Source: Intrasporangium oryzae NRRL B-24470
Lineage (GTDB): Bacteria > Actinomycetota > Actinomycetes > Actinomycetales > Dermatophilaceae
DNA: 56,910 nucleotides
Assembly: GCF_000576595.1 (NCBI RefSeq)
Contig: NZ_AWSA01000030.1
Location: 1 to 56,910, forward strand
Direction: 5' to 3'
The notes under the pieces are model-generated. The model worked only from the letters and a program-made list of their open reading frames with translations, did no database searches and was not told where the DNA came from. A program made the position numbers and the translations under genes. Shown here in pieces: positions 8,886 through 19,288 of the stretch (position 1 is its first letter; the number at the start of each line of letters is the position of its first letter).

Positions 8886-10757
8886 GTGAGCAACGACGTG
8901 AGGCACGAGACCGACGAGATCCTCGGCTCCGGGACGACCCGGCGCCAGCTGCTGGCCATGGCCGCGGTCGGCGGCGCGGGGCTGGCCACCGTCGGGACGG
9001 CCGGCAGTGCCCGGGCCGCTGGGACCGGCGCCGGCACCGACGGTGAGACCGTCACCCTGACCGTGATCGGCACGACCGACCTGCACGGCAACGTCTACAA
9101 CTGGGACTACTTCAAGAACGCCGAGTACACCGACAGCAAGGGCAACGACATCGGCGTCGCCAAGGCCTCGACGATCATCAAGGCGATCCGAGCCGAGGTC
9201 GGCGCCGCCTCGTGCATCACCCTCGATGCGGGCGACACGATCCAGGGCACTCCGCTCGCGTACTACTACGCCAAGATCGACCCGATCACGGCCGGTGCGA
9301 CGCACCCCATGGCCGCGGCGATGAACCAGGTCGGCTACGACGCCGCCGCGCTCGGCAACCACGAGTACAACTACGGCCTCGACACGCTCCGGGCCTTCGA
9401 GAGCCAGCTGAACTTCCCGCTCCTGTCGGCCAACTCGGTCGACTGGAACACGGGTGCCCCGGTCTTCAAGCCGTGGGTCATCAAGACGATCAAGCTCGAG
9501 GACCGCAAGCCGATCAAGGTCGGCATCCTCGGGCTCGTGACGCCGGGCGTCGCCATCTGGGACAAGGCCAACGTCGAGGGCAAGGTCAAGTTCCCCGGCA
9601 TCATCGAGCAGGCCAAGGTGTTCGTCCCGCGCCTCAAGGCGGCCGGCGCAGACGTCGTCATCGTCTCCTGCCACTCCGGCACCAACGGCAGCTCGTCGTG
9701 GGGGGATGCCCTGCCCTACGTCGAGAACGCGAGCGCCCTGCTCGCCGAGCAGGTGCCCGACATCGACGCGATCCTTGTCGGGCACGCCCACGTCGAGATC
9801 CCCGAGAAGCTCGTGACCAACAAGCAGACCGGCAAGCAGGTGGTCCTCTCGGAGCCCTACTACTGGGGCATGCGCGTCACCCGGATGTCGCTCGACCTGC
9901 AGAAGATCCGGGGCCAGTGGCAGGTCGTGCACTCGAGCTCGATGCTCTACAACTCCAACGTCGTTCACGAGGACACCACCGTCACCGAGGCGGTCGCGGC
10001 CGCGCACCAGAAGGTGCTGACCTACGTCAACGGCGTCATCGGCACGTGCACCGAGGCGATGTCGGCCGCCACCTCGCGCTACCAGGACACCGCGGCGATG
10101 GACTTCATCAACTTCGTCCAGGGCGACGCGGTCAAGGCGGCCCTGGTCGGCACCCCGCAGGAGGGCCTGCCGGTCCTGTCGATCGCGGCGCCCTTCAACA
10201 AGTTCGCGGCGATCCCGCAGGGAGACGTCACGGTCCGGGACGTCGCCGGCCTCTACATCTACGACAACACCCTGCTCGGCATCGTCCTCACCGGCGCCGA
10301 GATCAAGGACTACCTCGAGAAGAGCGCGACGTACTTCAAGCAGGTCAGCGGGACAGGCCCGTTCACGGCCGACCAGGTCACCAACGCCGCGACGCCGACG
10401 GCCCCGAACGGCACGCCCGACTACAACTACGACATCATGGGCGGCCTCGACGCCGCGCTCACCTACAAGATCGACATCGCGCAGGCTCCCGGCTCGCGGA
10501 TCCTCGACCTGTCGTATGCCGGGTCGCCCGTGGGCGCCGACGCGCAGTTCGTCGTCGCCATCAACAACTACCGCCAGTCGGGCGGCGGCGGGTTCCCGCA
10601 CGTCGTGACAGCGCCCGTCGTCTACAACCGGCAGATCGAGATCCGCCAGCTGCTCATCGACTGGGCGAGCGCCCACAAGGTCATCGACCCGCCGTCGTTC
10701 TCGCACCTCGACTGGAAGCTCGTGAGCAACGGCGTCGACATCCAGGTCACCGGCTGA
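8886..10757 (+). CDS. Tat-exported 5'-nucleotidase / metallophosphoesterase
   Basis: A 623-residue precursor starting at GTG 8886, 6 nt after GAAGGA. The twin-arginine signal is TTRRQLLAMAAVGGAG with RR at residues 19-20, followed by AxA cleavage near SARA, so the folded, metal-loaded enzyme is exported by Tat. The N-terminal calcineurin-like phosphoesterase domain has TTDLHGN, DAGDTIQGT, GNHEYNYG, SCHSG and GHAHVEIP; the C-terminal 5'-nucleotidase domain has GDVTVRD and NNYRQSGGGGFP. The family removes phosphate from nucleotides or 2',3'-cyclic nucleotides outside the membrane to scavenge nucleosides and phosphate. A 15-bp terminator hairpin follows, so it is probably transcribed alone. A -10-like TAGGGT sits at the end of the preceding gene. 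Confidence 0.92.
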   Translation: MSNDVRHETDEILGSGTTRRQLLAMAAVGGAGLATVGTAGSARAAGTGAGTDGETVTLTVIGTTDLHGNVYNWDYFKNAEYTDSKGNDIGVAKASTIIKAIRAEVGAASCITLDAGDTIQGTPLAYYYAKIDPITAGATHPMAAAMNQVGYDAAALGNHEYNYGLDTLRAFESQLNFPLLSANSVDWNTGAPVFKPWVIKTIKLEDRKPIKVGILGLVTPGVAIWDKANVEGKVKFPGIIEQAKVFVPRLKAAGADVVIVSCHSGTNGSSSWGDALPYVENASALLAEQVPDIDAILVGHAHVEIPEKLVTNKQTGKQVVLSEPYYWGMRVTRMSLDLQKIRGQWQVVHSSSMLYNSNVVHEDTTVTEAVAAAHQKVLTYVNGVIGTCTEAMSAATSRYQDTAAMDFINFVQGDAVKAALVGTPQEGLPVLSIAAPFNKFAAIPQGDVTVRDVAGLYIYDNTLLGIVLTGAEIKDYLEKSATYFKQVSGTGPFTADQVTNAATPTAPNGTPDYNYDIMGGLDAALTYKIDIAQAPGSRILDLSYAGSPVGADAQFVVAINNYRQSGGGGFPHVVTAPVVYNRQIEIRQLLIDWASAHKVIDPPSFSHLDWKLVSNGVDIQVTG

Positions 10758-10794
10758 CCTCAGGGCTCGACGAGCACCAGAGCACGAGCACGGC

Positions 10795-10831
10795 GAGGGC
10801 CCGGCGACCGAAGCGAGGTCGCCGGGCCCTC
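10795..10831 (+). terminator. 15-bp perfect hairpin terminator
   Basis: GAGGGCCCGGCGACC (10795-10809) pairs perfectly with GGTCGCCGGGCCCTC (10817-10831) across a 7-nt loop, 37 bp after the nucleotidase stop. Confidence 0.85.
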
Positions 10832-10840
10832 CCTCGATGA

Positions 10841-10890
10841 CCCGGTGCGACCCGGTGCCATCCGGTGCGACCCGGTCCGGGCCGGTCGGG
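10841..10890 (+). repeat. 10-bp-periodic tandem array (five units) upstream of the AraC gene
   Basis: Consecutive decamers read cccggtgcga, cccggtgcca, tccggtgcga, cccggtccgg, gccggtcggg; the first four keep the core CCGGT at exactly 10-bp steps. It ends 18 bp before the AraC start. One unit per helical turn is what an array of aligned protein contacts would look like, but it could equally be simple slippage DNA. Confidence 0.7.
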
Positions 10891-10908
10891 GCCCTGATCT
10901 GTGGCACC

Positions 10909-11367
10909 ATGCCAAGGGTGACGAGCACGCCCGCTTCGGAGCAGCGCCTGCGCGACCTGGCCCGGTTGCGCCGCGTCCGCGACCGGATCGACCGCGACTA
11001 CACGCAGCCGCTCGACGTCGAAGCGCTGGCCCGTGGTGTGAACATGTCGGCCGGGCACCTGAGTCGCCAGTTCCGGCTCGCCTACGGCGAGTCGCCGTAC
11101 GGCTACCTCATGACGCGTCGGATCGAGCGCGCGATGGCGCTGCTGCGTCGCGGCGACCTCAGCGTCACCGAGGTCTGCTTCGAGGTCGGCTGCTCGTCGC
11201 TCGGCACGTTCAGCACCCGCTTCACCGAGCTAGTCGGGGTGCCGCCGAGCGTCTACCGGCGTGAGGCGTCCGGGGCGCCCGGAGGGATCCCGTCGTGCGT
11301 CGAGAAACAGGTGACGAGACCGCTCAGGAATCGAGAAGCACAGTCCTCAGAGCCGCATCGAGCGTGA
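10909..11367 (+). CDS. AraC-family helix-turn-helix regulator (VOC-linked type)
   Basis: A 152-residue protein made essentially of the AraC DNA-binding domain: two helix-turn-helix units (ALARGVNMSAGHLSRQFRLAYG; VTEVCFEVGCSSLGTFSTRFTELVGVPPSVYRRE), with no separate ligand domain. The tail CVEKQVTRPLRNREA is a signature I associate with actinobacterial AraC regulators placed directly upstream of a VOC (glyoxalase-fold) gene. That partner is present here only as a remnant starting 6 bp after the stop. I chose ATG 10909 (MPRVTSTP); an in-frame start further up would run into the tandem array. With its partner gone the regulator may be orphaned. Confidence 0.85.
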   Translation: MPRVTSTPASEQRLRDLARLRRVRDRIDRDYTQPLDVEALARGVNMSAGHLSRQFRLAYGESPYGYLMTRRIERAMALLRRGDLSVTEVCFEVGCSSLGTFSTRFTELVGVPPSVYRREASGAPGGIPSCVEKQVTRPLRNREAQSSEPHRA

Positions 11368-11372
11368 CCCTC

Positions 11373-11440
11373 GTGGACAGCACCATCCACTGGAGCTTCC
11401 TCCCGCGGGCAACCTCGTGCGCATCCAGCAGCGCCCTTGA
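11373..11440 (+). pseudogene. VOC/glyoxalase-fold gene with its whole middle deleted
   Basis: Starting at GTG 11373 the frame reads VDSTIHWSFLP, closely like the usual VOC start MDITIHASFLP. About 11 codons later the sequence jumps to AGNLVRIQQRP and a stop (11405-11440) in another frame, which is the usual VOC C-terminus (GNLVRIQ). The roughly 100 codons between are missing and the two ends are out of frame, so no VOC protein can be made. The hairpin at 11454-11488 follows directly. The position after the AraC gene matches the normal AraC-VOC arrangement. The recognition of both ends is from memory of the family. Confidence 0.75.
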
Positions 11441-11453
11441 CCCTGGCGGGACC

Positions 11454-11488
11454 GGGCCACCCTGGGGGAGGGTCCTCCCAGGTGGCCC
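11454..11488. terminator. Bidirectional terminator between the VOC remnant and the GH13 gene
   Basis: GGGCCACC-C-TGGG pairs with CCCAGGTGGCCC with one bulged base. It lies 9 bp beyond the end of the minus-strand glycosidase and 13 bp after the VOC remnant. Confidence 0.65.
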
Positions 11489-11497
11489 GATGGCCCG

Positions 11498-14700
<3,203 letters not shown>

Positions 14701-14847
14701 CCGACGGAGCGCGCGCGTGCCGGCCGGGTGGGTCGGCGCGTGCTCGCGCCGGTTGGGGGCCGACGGCTGGTTCGCCCCGTTCTCGGTGTGGGGCGGCCGG
14801 TGCGCCGATCCGCGGCGGCCCGGCCCCACCGGGTGCATGCTGACCCC

Positions 14848-14922
14848 ATGAGAGTCGGTGTGCTCGTCCGCCCGCTACCGCGACGTCGACCGTCCGCGGC
14901 AGTCTGCGCCGTCGGATCCTGA
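14848..14922 (+). CDS. Possible leaderless 24-residue upstream peptide
   Basis: In the 237-bp gap before the antiporter, ATG 14848 opens a 24-codon frame (MRVGVLVRPLPRRRPSAAVC...) that stops 15 nt before the antiporter start. A CATGCT hexamer (14836-14841) sits 6 nt before the ATG, the same spacing as other leaderless starts here. The peptide is Arg/Pro-rich with one Cys near the end, loosely like actinobacterial leader peptides. It may be a regulatory leader or chance; the rest of the gap holds nothing I recognise. Confidence 0.3.
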   Translation: MRVGVLVRPLPRRRPSAAVCAVGS

Positions 14923-14937
14923 GGCGGTGGAGGCGAA

Positions 14938-16092
14938 ATGGGGTTCGGCACACTCGCGCTGATCTGTCTCGTCGCCCTGCTCGGGCCGATCCTCTCCCTG
15001 CCGCGCTGGCTGCACCTGCCCGTCGTCATCGGCGAGCTCCTCGTCGGGATCCTGCTCGGGCAGACGGGGTTTGGGGTGGTGCACGCCGACGACCCGACGT
15101 TCGCGTTCCTCGCGGAGGTCGGGTTCGCCCTCGTCATGTTCGTGGCCGGCACCCATCTGCCCCTGCGTGACCCCGCCCTCCGGGCCGGGCTCCCGCGCGG
15201 TCTCACGCGCGCCGTTGGCGTGGGTCTGCTCGCCGTCCCCGTCGCCTGGCTGGTCGCCGAGTTCTTCGGCACCGGGCACGCCGCCCTGTATGCCGTCCTG
15301 CTCGCCTCGTCGTCGGCCGCGATCGTGCTTCCCGTCCTCAACGGCACTCCGCTCACGGGGCCGGCCATGGTCGAGCTCCTTCCTCAGCTCGCGGTGGCCG
15401 ATGCCGCCTGTGTCGTCGCCCTGCCCCTCGCCATCGACCCCGCGCACGTCGGCCGCGCTCTCGTCGGCGCCCTCGTCGTGATCGCCGGCGCGGTCGTCCT
15501 CTGGCTCGTCCTGCGCTGGTTCGTCCGGTCGGGGCGAGAGGAGCGCATCCGCCACCTCTCGCACGAGAGGAGCCTGGCCCTCGAGCTCCGGGCGTCGCTG
15601 ACCATCCTCTTCACCCTCGCCGCGCTCGCCGTCGCGGGACACGTCTCGGTCATGCTCGCGGGGTTCGCCGCGGGCATGGCGCTGTCGGCCGTGGGGGAGC
15701 CGCGCCGGGTGGCGAAGCAGCTCTTCGCGGTCACCGAGGGGTTCTTCGCGCCGATCTTCTTCGTCTGGCTGGGCGCCTCGCTCGACCTGCGTCAGCTCGC
15801 CGACCACCCCAGCGCGATCGTGCTCGGGATCGTGCTCGGCCTCGCCGCCGTGGCGGTCCACGGGGCCATGGTCGTGACCGCCCAGCCGTGGCCCGCCGCC
15901 GTCATCACGGCTGCCCAGCTCGGGGTGCCCACCGCGGCGGCCGCGCTGGGCACCACGCTCGGCCTGCTCCGGGTGGGGGAGGCCACGGCCCTGCTGCTCG
16001 GAGCCCTCGTGACCATCACCGCGACCGCGATCGTCGCCGGGCGGGTCGAGGCGCTGGCCGTGGCCACCGCGCCCTCTCCGACGGGCGACTGA
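14938..16092 (+). CDS. CPA2-type cation:proton antiporter
   Basis: A 384-residue integral membrane protein with about 11-12 hydrophobic segments and the Na+/H+ exchanger signature early (LPRWLHLPVVIGELLVGILLGQTGFG; FLAEVGFALVMFVAGTHL), then AALYAVLLASSSAAIVLPVL and the paired acidic site LAVADAACVVALPL. It ends without the RCK/TrkA regulatory domain that many CPA2 proteins carry. The family exchanges Na+ or K+ for H+. It has a good ribosome site (GGTGGAGG, 14930-14937 region). No regulatory gene is adjacent. Confidence 0.85.
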   Translation: MGFGTLALICLVALLGPILSLPRWLHLPVVIGELLVGILLGQTGFGVVHADDPTFAFLAEVGFALVMFVAGTHLPLRDPALRAGLPRGLTRAVGVGLLAVPVAWLVAEFFGTGHAALYAVLLASSSAAIVLPVLNGTPLTGPAMVELLPQLAVADAACVVALPLAIDPAHVGRALVGALVVIAGAVVLWLVLRWFVRSGREERIRHLSHERSLALELRASLTILFTLAALAVAGHVSVMLAGFAAGMALSAVGEPRRVAKQLFAVTEGFFAPIFFVWLGASLDLRQLADHPSAIVLGIVLGLAAVAVHGAMVVTAQPWPAAVITAAQLGVPTAAAALGTTLGLLRVGEATALLLGALVTITATAIVAGRVEALAVATAPSPTGD

Positions 16093-16157
16093 CCCCCGGC
16101 CGGGATGGCCTCGGGCCGGCCGACGGAAAGGGGCGGTGTCCGTGGCAGAGTTGGGCC

Positions 16158-16991
16158 ATGAGCCAGCAGCCCTCCGGGTGGTACGACGACCCGAGCAACC
16201 CCGACATGCTCCGCTACTGGGACGGCGTCACGTGGACCAACCACACCGCGCCGAAGAAGTCCCCGACCGCGTCGCAGAGCACGATCGGGCTCCCCCAGCA
16301 GCCTGCCCCGGGCACGTCCCAGGTCCCGACTCCGACCGCGCCGGTGCCACAGGGGAGCGGGTGGCACACGCAGGCCCCGGGGCAGTACCAGCAGGCCCCG
16401 CGCTACACGCCCGCTCCCGGCGCCATGGGCTGGGCCACCGGCCCGACGACCAAGGACGGTGTGCCACTTGCCTCCTGGGGCAGGCGCGCGGTCGCCCGGA
16501 TCCTCGACTGGGTCATCACCGGCGTCATCACCGGAATCCTCGGCTGGTCGTGGATGAGTGACCTCGGTCGCTGGTACGGCAACCTGATCAACCAGATCGA
16601 GTCCGGCGTGACTCCCGATGCCGCGACGATGCAGTCCGAGCTGATGCGCCTCGTCATGCCCATCGCCATCCTGTCCGTGGTCGTCGGGCTCGTCTACGAG
16701 ACGACCTTCCTCGTGACCAAGGGCGCGACCCCCGGGAAGATGGCTGCCGGGATCAGCGTCCGCCGCACCGGCGGGCCCGGTCCCCTCACCGTGGTCGACG
16801 CCCTCAAGCGCCAGGTCCTGACGGTTGCGAACTCCCTGTCGAGCGCGGTGCCGGGCCTGTCCACGATCTTCAGCATCGTCGTCATCCTCGACTACCTCTG
16901 GCCCCTCTGGGACGACCGACGCCAGGCCCTCCACGACAAGATCGCCGACACCCAGGTCATCGTCGGCAAGCGCGCGCCGCGCCAGGGCTGA
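16158..16991 (+). CDS. DUF2510 + RDD-family membrane protein
   Basis: A 277-residue protein. Residues 4-30 are a DUF2510 unit (SGWYDDPSNPDMLRYWDGVTWTNH), followed by a Pro/Gln-rich linker of about 75 residues and an RDD domain with three to four membrane segments (ASWGRRAVARILDWVITGVITG; ETTFLVTKGATPGKMAAGISVRR; DDRRQALHDKIADTQVIV). RDD proteins are poorly characterised and some have been linked to ion transport. A CAGAGT hexamer (16146-16151) lies 6 nt before the ATG, so it is probably leaderless. It converges on fahA with a shared hairpin between. Confidence 0.85.
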   Translation: MSQQPSGWYDDPSNPDMLRYWDGVTWTNHTAPKKSPTASQSTIGLPQQPAPGTSQVPTPTAPVPQGSGWHTQAPGQYQQAPRYTPAPGAMGWATGPTTKDGVPLASWGRRAVARILDWVITGVITGILGWSWMSDLGRWYGNLINQIESGVTPDAATMQSELMRLVMPIAILSVVVGLVYETTFLVTKGATPGKMAAGISVRRTGGPGPLTVVDALKRQVLTVANSLSSAVPGLSTIFSIVVILDYLWPLWDDRRQALHDKIADTQVIVGKRAPRQG

Positions 16992-17018
16992 CCGAAACCC
17001 CGGCGCCACCCCGGCACC

Positions 17019-17046
17019 ACCCCGGCGCGCGTCAGCGCGCCGGGGT
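17019..17046. terminator. 12-bp hairpin shared by RDD gene and fahA
   Basis: ACCCCGGCGCGC (17019-17030) pairs perfectly with GCGCGCCGGGGT (17035-17046) around loop GTCA. The fahA stop codon lies at the loop edge, so the right arm is also its last coding bases. Confidence 0.7.
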
Positions 17047-18261
17047 GATCGTCCCCGTCACCTCGGAGATCCCGACGCGGGTTCCGTCCGGTCCCGGCGC
17101 CCATGCGGTGATCGTCACGGTGTCGCCGTCCTCGAGGAACCCGCGGGTCGACCCGTCCGCCAGGGTGAGCGGCTCGGTGCCGTTCCAGGTCAGCTCGAGG
17201 AGGCTGCCGCGAGAGTCCTTGGACGGGCCGCTGATGGTGCCCGACCCGAAGAGGTCGCCGTCGCGCAGGGACGCGCCGTTCACCGTCATGTGGGCGAGCA
17301 TCTGCGCGGGCGACCAGTACATCCCGGAGTGCTCGGGACGTGAGACGACGGTCCCGTTGATCGAGACCTCGAGATGGACGTCGAGGCCGAAGGCGTCGCC
17401 CTCGAGGTAGGGCAGGATCGCCGGGTCGGACTGTCCGGGCAGGGGCACGCGCGCACCCCCGAGCGCGGCGAGCGGGGTGACCCACGCCGAGATCGACGTC
17501 GCGAAGGACTTGCCGAGGAAGGGCCCGAGCGGGACGTACTCCCAGGCCTGCAGGTCGCGGGCGCTCCAGTCGTTGAGCAGCACGATGCCGAAGAGGTGCC
17601 GGGCCGCGTCGTCGACGGAGACCCGGGTGCCGAGCTCCGTCGCACCGCCGACGACGTAACCGAGCTCGGCCTCGATGTCGAGGCGGATGCTCGGTCCGAA
17701 GACGGGGACCGGGTCAGCGGGCCCCTTACGCTGCCCCGTCGGGCGCACGACGTCGGTTCCCGAGACGACGACGGTGCCCGAGCGCCCGTGGTAGCCGATG
17801 GGCAGGTGCTTCCAGTTGGGGGGCAGCGCCGCGTTGTCGGGCCGGAAGATCTGGCCCACGTTGCTCGCGTGGTCCTCGCTCGCATAGAAGTCGACGTAGT
17901 CGGCGACCTCGACCGGCAGGTGCAGGACCACGCGGTCGAGCGCGTGGAGGTGGGGCTCGACGCCGGCGCGGTGGACGTCGTCGGTGAGGATCTCCGTGAG
18001 CCACCAGCGGGCCGTCGCCCACGCGTCGGGGCCGAGGGCGAGGAAGGGGTTGAGGCTCGGGTGCGCCCAGGCGGCGGCGAGGTGCGGCCCGTCGCCGGGG
18101 TCGCCGCCGAGCGCGGCCACCGCCGACGCGTCGAGGACGAGGTCGCCGATCCGGACCCCGACCCTCCGGCGTTCCGGATCGTCGGTCGTGGCGAAGACGC
18201 CGTAGGGCAGCGTCTGGATGCCGAACGGGTGGTCGGCCGGTACATCGAGCCAGGTGCTCAC
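17032..18261 (-). CDS. fahA: Fumarylacetoacetase
   Basis: A 409-residue hydrolase that splits fumarylacetoacetate into fumarate and acetoacetate, the last step of homogentisate breakdown. It has the full-length two-domain form: N-terminal SH3-like region, then the catalytic beta-roll with YVDFYASEDHASNVGQIFR, LPIGYHGRSGTVVVSG, DIEAELGYVVGG (acidic metal ligands), GIVLLNDWSARDLQAWEYVPLGPFLGKSFATSISAWV and LTWNGTEPL. It is transcribed away from hmgA and lies downstream of the uncharacterised 280-residue gene on the same strand (101-bp gap). Confidence 0.94.
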   Translation of the reverse strand: MSTWLDVPADHPFGIQTLPYGVFATTDDPERRRVGVRIGDLVLDASAVAALGGDPGDGPHLAAAWAHPSLNPFLALGPDAWATARWWLTEILTDDVHRAGVEPHLHALDRVVLHLPVEVADYVDFYASEDHASNVGQIFRPDNAALPPNWKHLPIGYHGRSGTVVVSGTDVVRPTGQRKGPADPVPVFGPSIRLDIEAELGYVVGGATELGTRVSVDDAARHLFGIVLLNDWSARDLQAWEYVPLGPFLGKSFATSISAWVTPLAALGGARVPLPGQSDPAILPYLEGDAFGLDVHLEVSINGTVVSRPEHSGMYWSPAQMLAHMTVNGASLRDGDLFGSGTISGPSKDSRGSLLELTWNGTEPLTLADGSTRGFLEDGDTVTITAWAPGPDGTRVGISEVTGTITPAR

Positions 18262-18362
18262 AGGGGTCTCCTCGAGGTCGGTGGTTCGGTGACGCTCCGG
18301 TGGTGGCGTCTGGTGTCGTTTCGGCGGCGCCCCGGCATACCCGGTGCGCCGCTGGGCTGGCG

Positions 18363-19205
18363 TCAGGTGACGAGGCCGAGGGCGGCCAGCTCGCCGAGCG
18401 GCTCGTCGACGCCGCAGCAGCCGTACCCGGTGAAGCTCGCGCGGACGCGGGCGACGTCGTCGGTCCCCAGCCGGATGACGTGGTCGACGACGAACGGCTC
18501 GTCGGTCTGGCGCAGGACCTGGGCCAGCTCGGGAGCCTCGGCGCCGTCGAGGGCCTCATGAACCGCGAGGAGGACGTTGAGCAGGCCGTGCATCGGCTGG
18601 CCCTCATAGGTGCCGCGCACGGCGTGGTGCAGCCCGCCGGTCAGTTTGAAGGACAGCCCGCGAAGGACCACCGCGTCGAGGAACCGACCGAGCGCCGACT
18701 CGTCCGGCCAGGCCCATGTCTCGGTCGGGCCGGTGCGGAACTTCGCCGTCACGTCCGCCTCGTCGTCGACCGCGACCGCGATGTCGTCGAGGGCAGCCTC
18801 CTGCTCGGCTCCGAGGCCCACCTCGACGACCATCGGCACCTCGAGCGCGAGGAGCTCACGCCACCGGTCCGACCAGCCGACCTCGACGGCGTGGACGACG
18901 ACGCGCTCGTCGTTCCGGAGCAGTCCCACCGCCTCGACGACGGGCTCCGTCGGCGAGCCGGGTCGGGCGATGAGGCCGATGCCGAGCGGGTCTGCGGTGG
19001 TCTGGTCGTGCCCCGCCGCGAGGCGGGAGACCTCAGCCGCCGCGGTCGCCGGCACGAGCAGGGGACCGAGCTGGGCGGCATACGGCCCCGTGCGGCGGGC
19101 GAGGTGCTCGCGGACCGCCACGTCGAGCGGGGCGAGCCCCGGCGGGAAGACGGCTGCGTCGTCGACGAGGCGGTCGAAGAGGGGCGCGATCGGCGTCCTT
19201 GACAT
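18363..19205 (-). CDS. Uncharacterised protein of the homogentisate cluster
   Basis: I do not recognise a named family. It has 280 residues, soluble, no signal peptide. The opening IAPLFDRLVDDAAVFPPGLAPLDVAVREHLARR and the alternating strand/helix pattern suggest an alpha/beta barrel. Notable elements are KFRTG (about 155), SFKLTGGLHHAVRGTY with two adjacent His, and GYGCCGVDEPLGEL with a vicinal Cys pair near the C-terminus. It is expressed with fahA and divergently from hmgA through an 84-bp shared promoter region. A TACGCT hexamer lies 8 nt upstream of its ATG (minus strand), fitting a leaderless start. Its position implies a role in homogentisate breakdown. Confidence 0.7.
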   Translation of the reverse strand: MSRTPIAPLFDRLVDDAAVFPPGLAPLDVAVREHLARRTGPYAAQLGPLLVPATAAAEVSRLAAGHDQTTADPLGIGLIARPGSPTEPVVEAVGLLRNDERVVVHAVEVGWSDRWRELLALEVPMVVEVGLGAEQEAALDDIAVAVDDEADVTAKFRTGPTETWAWPDESALGRFLDAVVLRGLSFKLTGGLHHAVRGTYEGQPMHGLLNVLLAVHEALDGAEAPELAQVLRQTDEPFVVDHVIRLGTDDVARVRASFTGYGCCGVDEPLGELAALGLVT

Positions 19206-19246
19206 GGGACTGGAGCGTACTCCACTGTGTCGTTAGCGATACACAG

Positions 19247-19265
19247 ACGTCCGATTATCGGACGT
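19247..19265. promoter_or_regulatory. 19-bp palindrome in the hmgA divergent promoter
   Basis: ACGTCCGAT-T-ATCGGACGT is a perfect 9-1-9 inverted repeat; its core TCCG-N5-CGGA resembles IclR-family boxes. It lies between candidate -35 and -10 (TAGGGT, 19269-19274) elements of hmgA and upstream of the divergent gene, so binding could silence hmgA. The IclR regulator is encoded directly downstream of hmgA. A flanking TGTGT-N10-ACACA repeat (19226-19245) is weaker. Confidence 0.65.
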
Positions 19266-19288
19266 CGCTAGGGTCCTCGAGGAGCGAC

